A stretch of 64,000 nucleotides of DNA, taken from positions 35,451,571 through 35,515,570 of the forward strand of contig NC_067123.1 of the NCBI RefSeq assembly GCF_021347895.1, given 5' to 3'. This stretch comes from Acanthochromis polyacanthus (taxonomy: Eukaryota; Chordata; Actinopteri; Pomacentridae). This document shows positions 63,401 to 64,000 of the stretch, one piece after another; positions within the stretch are counted from its first letter, which is position 1, and each line of letters begins with the position of its first letter. The position numbers and the translations under genes are program-made. The notes beneath the pieces were generated by a model that saw only the letters and a list, made by a program, of their open reading frames with translations, did not search any database and was not told the origin of the DNA.

Positions 63401-64000
63401 TTTTTTTCAACTTTATCTATCTATCTATCTATGTTCTTCATTTCTTACATATACTACCTTTTTTACTCTCTCTCTTTCCACACCAGTTTGTCTGGAGGCA
63501 GCTTGCTGATTTTTTCCAGTTGGTCAGACTGCAGCTTTTGTGGACATGCACATAAACATCTTTTTTTCTGGAAATGTCAAAATGTCCGCCTCCATTTTCA
63601 ATTAAAAAATAATCAAAATAAAATAATAATTTAGATACACTAAGCTGTCTAGCAGCAGGAAAGACTGAGGATAACAAGGTCACCCGGTTGTGTCTTAAAA
63701 AATGGTCAGAACCTTGAAGTACTGAGTCATCAAGTCACTCCACCCTACTTTTCTACATTTTCCACATTAGACTCTTGTTTGTTTTCAAACTTACTCATAT
63801 TGCTGTCTGCCAAAGTAAATTCTTTAATTTTTTCTCTCTAAAATATCATCACTTATTTATATCCATGGCTCCAATATTCCCATTGGCATGAAGTCTATTG
63901 TTTGTTCAAGACATTATTAATGCTGACAATGATTTCCTATAATCTCTAACCTTGGCAACAGAAAACAGCAAGCTGAATAATGATTAATGAAAACATTTTA
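60441..64000. other. Upstream intergenic DNA, no gene recognised
   Basis: AT-rich. Slightly GC-richer patch at 60930-61200 with open frames on both strands but no recognisable protein. (TATC)n of about five units at 63416-63434. No exon, RNA gene or mobile element is supported. Confidence 0.45.

Overview
This is vertebrate nuclear DNA, most likely from a teleost fish. It is AT-rich and intron-like, with very long (GT)n/(CA)n microsatellites, fish-type tRNA-derived SINE fragments, and relics of Tc1, mariner, pogo/Tigger and hAT transposons. No bacterial or viral gene layout is present. The only protein-coding gene I can support is the 5' part of trps1, the atypical GATA/C2H2 zinc-finger transcriptional repressor, on the minus strand. 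Its first coding exon (2668-3418) starts MVRKKNPP and contains the first C2H2 finger. The next exon (1433-1548) ends in NGTYDVQ. The two exons join in phase across an 1119-bp intron. The remaining coding exons (other fingers, GATA finger, Ikaros-type C-terminus) lie beyond position 1.

Layout. 1-1432 is the start of the intron after coding exon 2; a MITE fills 681-1427 and ends six bases into the intron. 1549-2667 is the intron between the two coding exons. From 3421 to about 58.25 kb runs what I read as the large 5' intron of trps1. It is full of microsatellites, dead transposons and local duplications, with a few stretches that could be conserved regulatory DNA. About 57.3-58.7 kb is a CpG-richer block with strong minus-strand splice donors, the best candidate for the trps1 promoter and non-coding first exon(s). 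58.7-64 kb looks like upstream intergenic DNA with small local duplications and no gene.

Mobile elements. Plus-strand mariner relic 8875-9489. pogo/Tigger-like relics about 6950-7106 and 9954-10463. Plus-strand Tc1-like relic 12406-13940, itself interrupted by a second copy of the 681-1427 MITE. Minus-strand Tc1-like relic about 25253-26748, interrupted by a near-perfect palindromic hAT MITE (25343-25736) with an exact 8-bp target duplication. SINE pieces near 19.2, 23.7 and 54.3 kb.

I looked for an undescribed system and found no new gene system. The most interesting signals are: (1) the MITE whose end abuts, and supplies base +6 of, a trps1 splice donor; (2) the same MITE family showing 2-bp non-TA target duplications in both copies; (3) a 63-bp CA repeat in transcript sense just upstream of the first coding exon's splice acceptor; (4) the palindromic hAT MITE; and (5) a motif repeated four times just upstream of the putative promoter. 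Functional readings of non-coding DNA are inference; family assignments come from recalled protein and repeat consensus features, not database searches.
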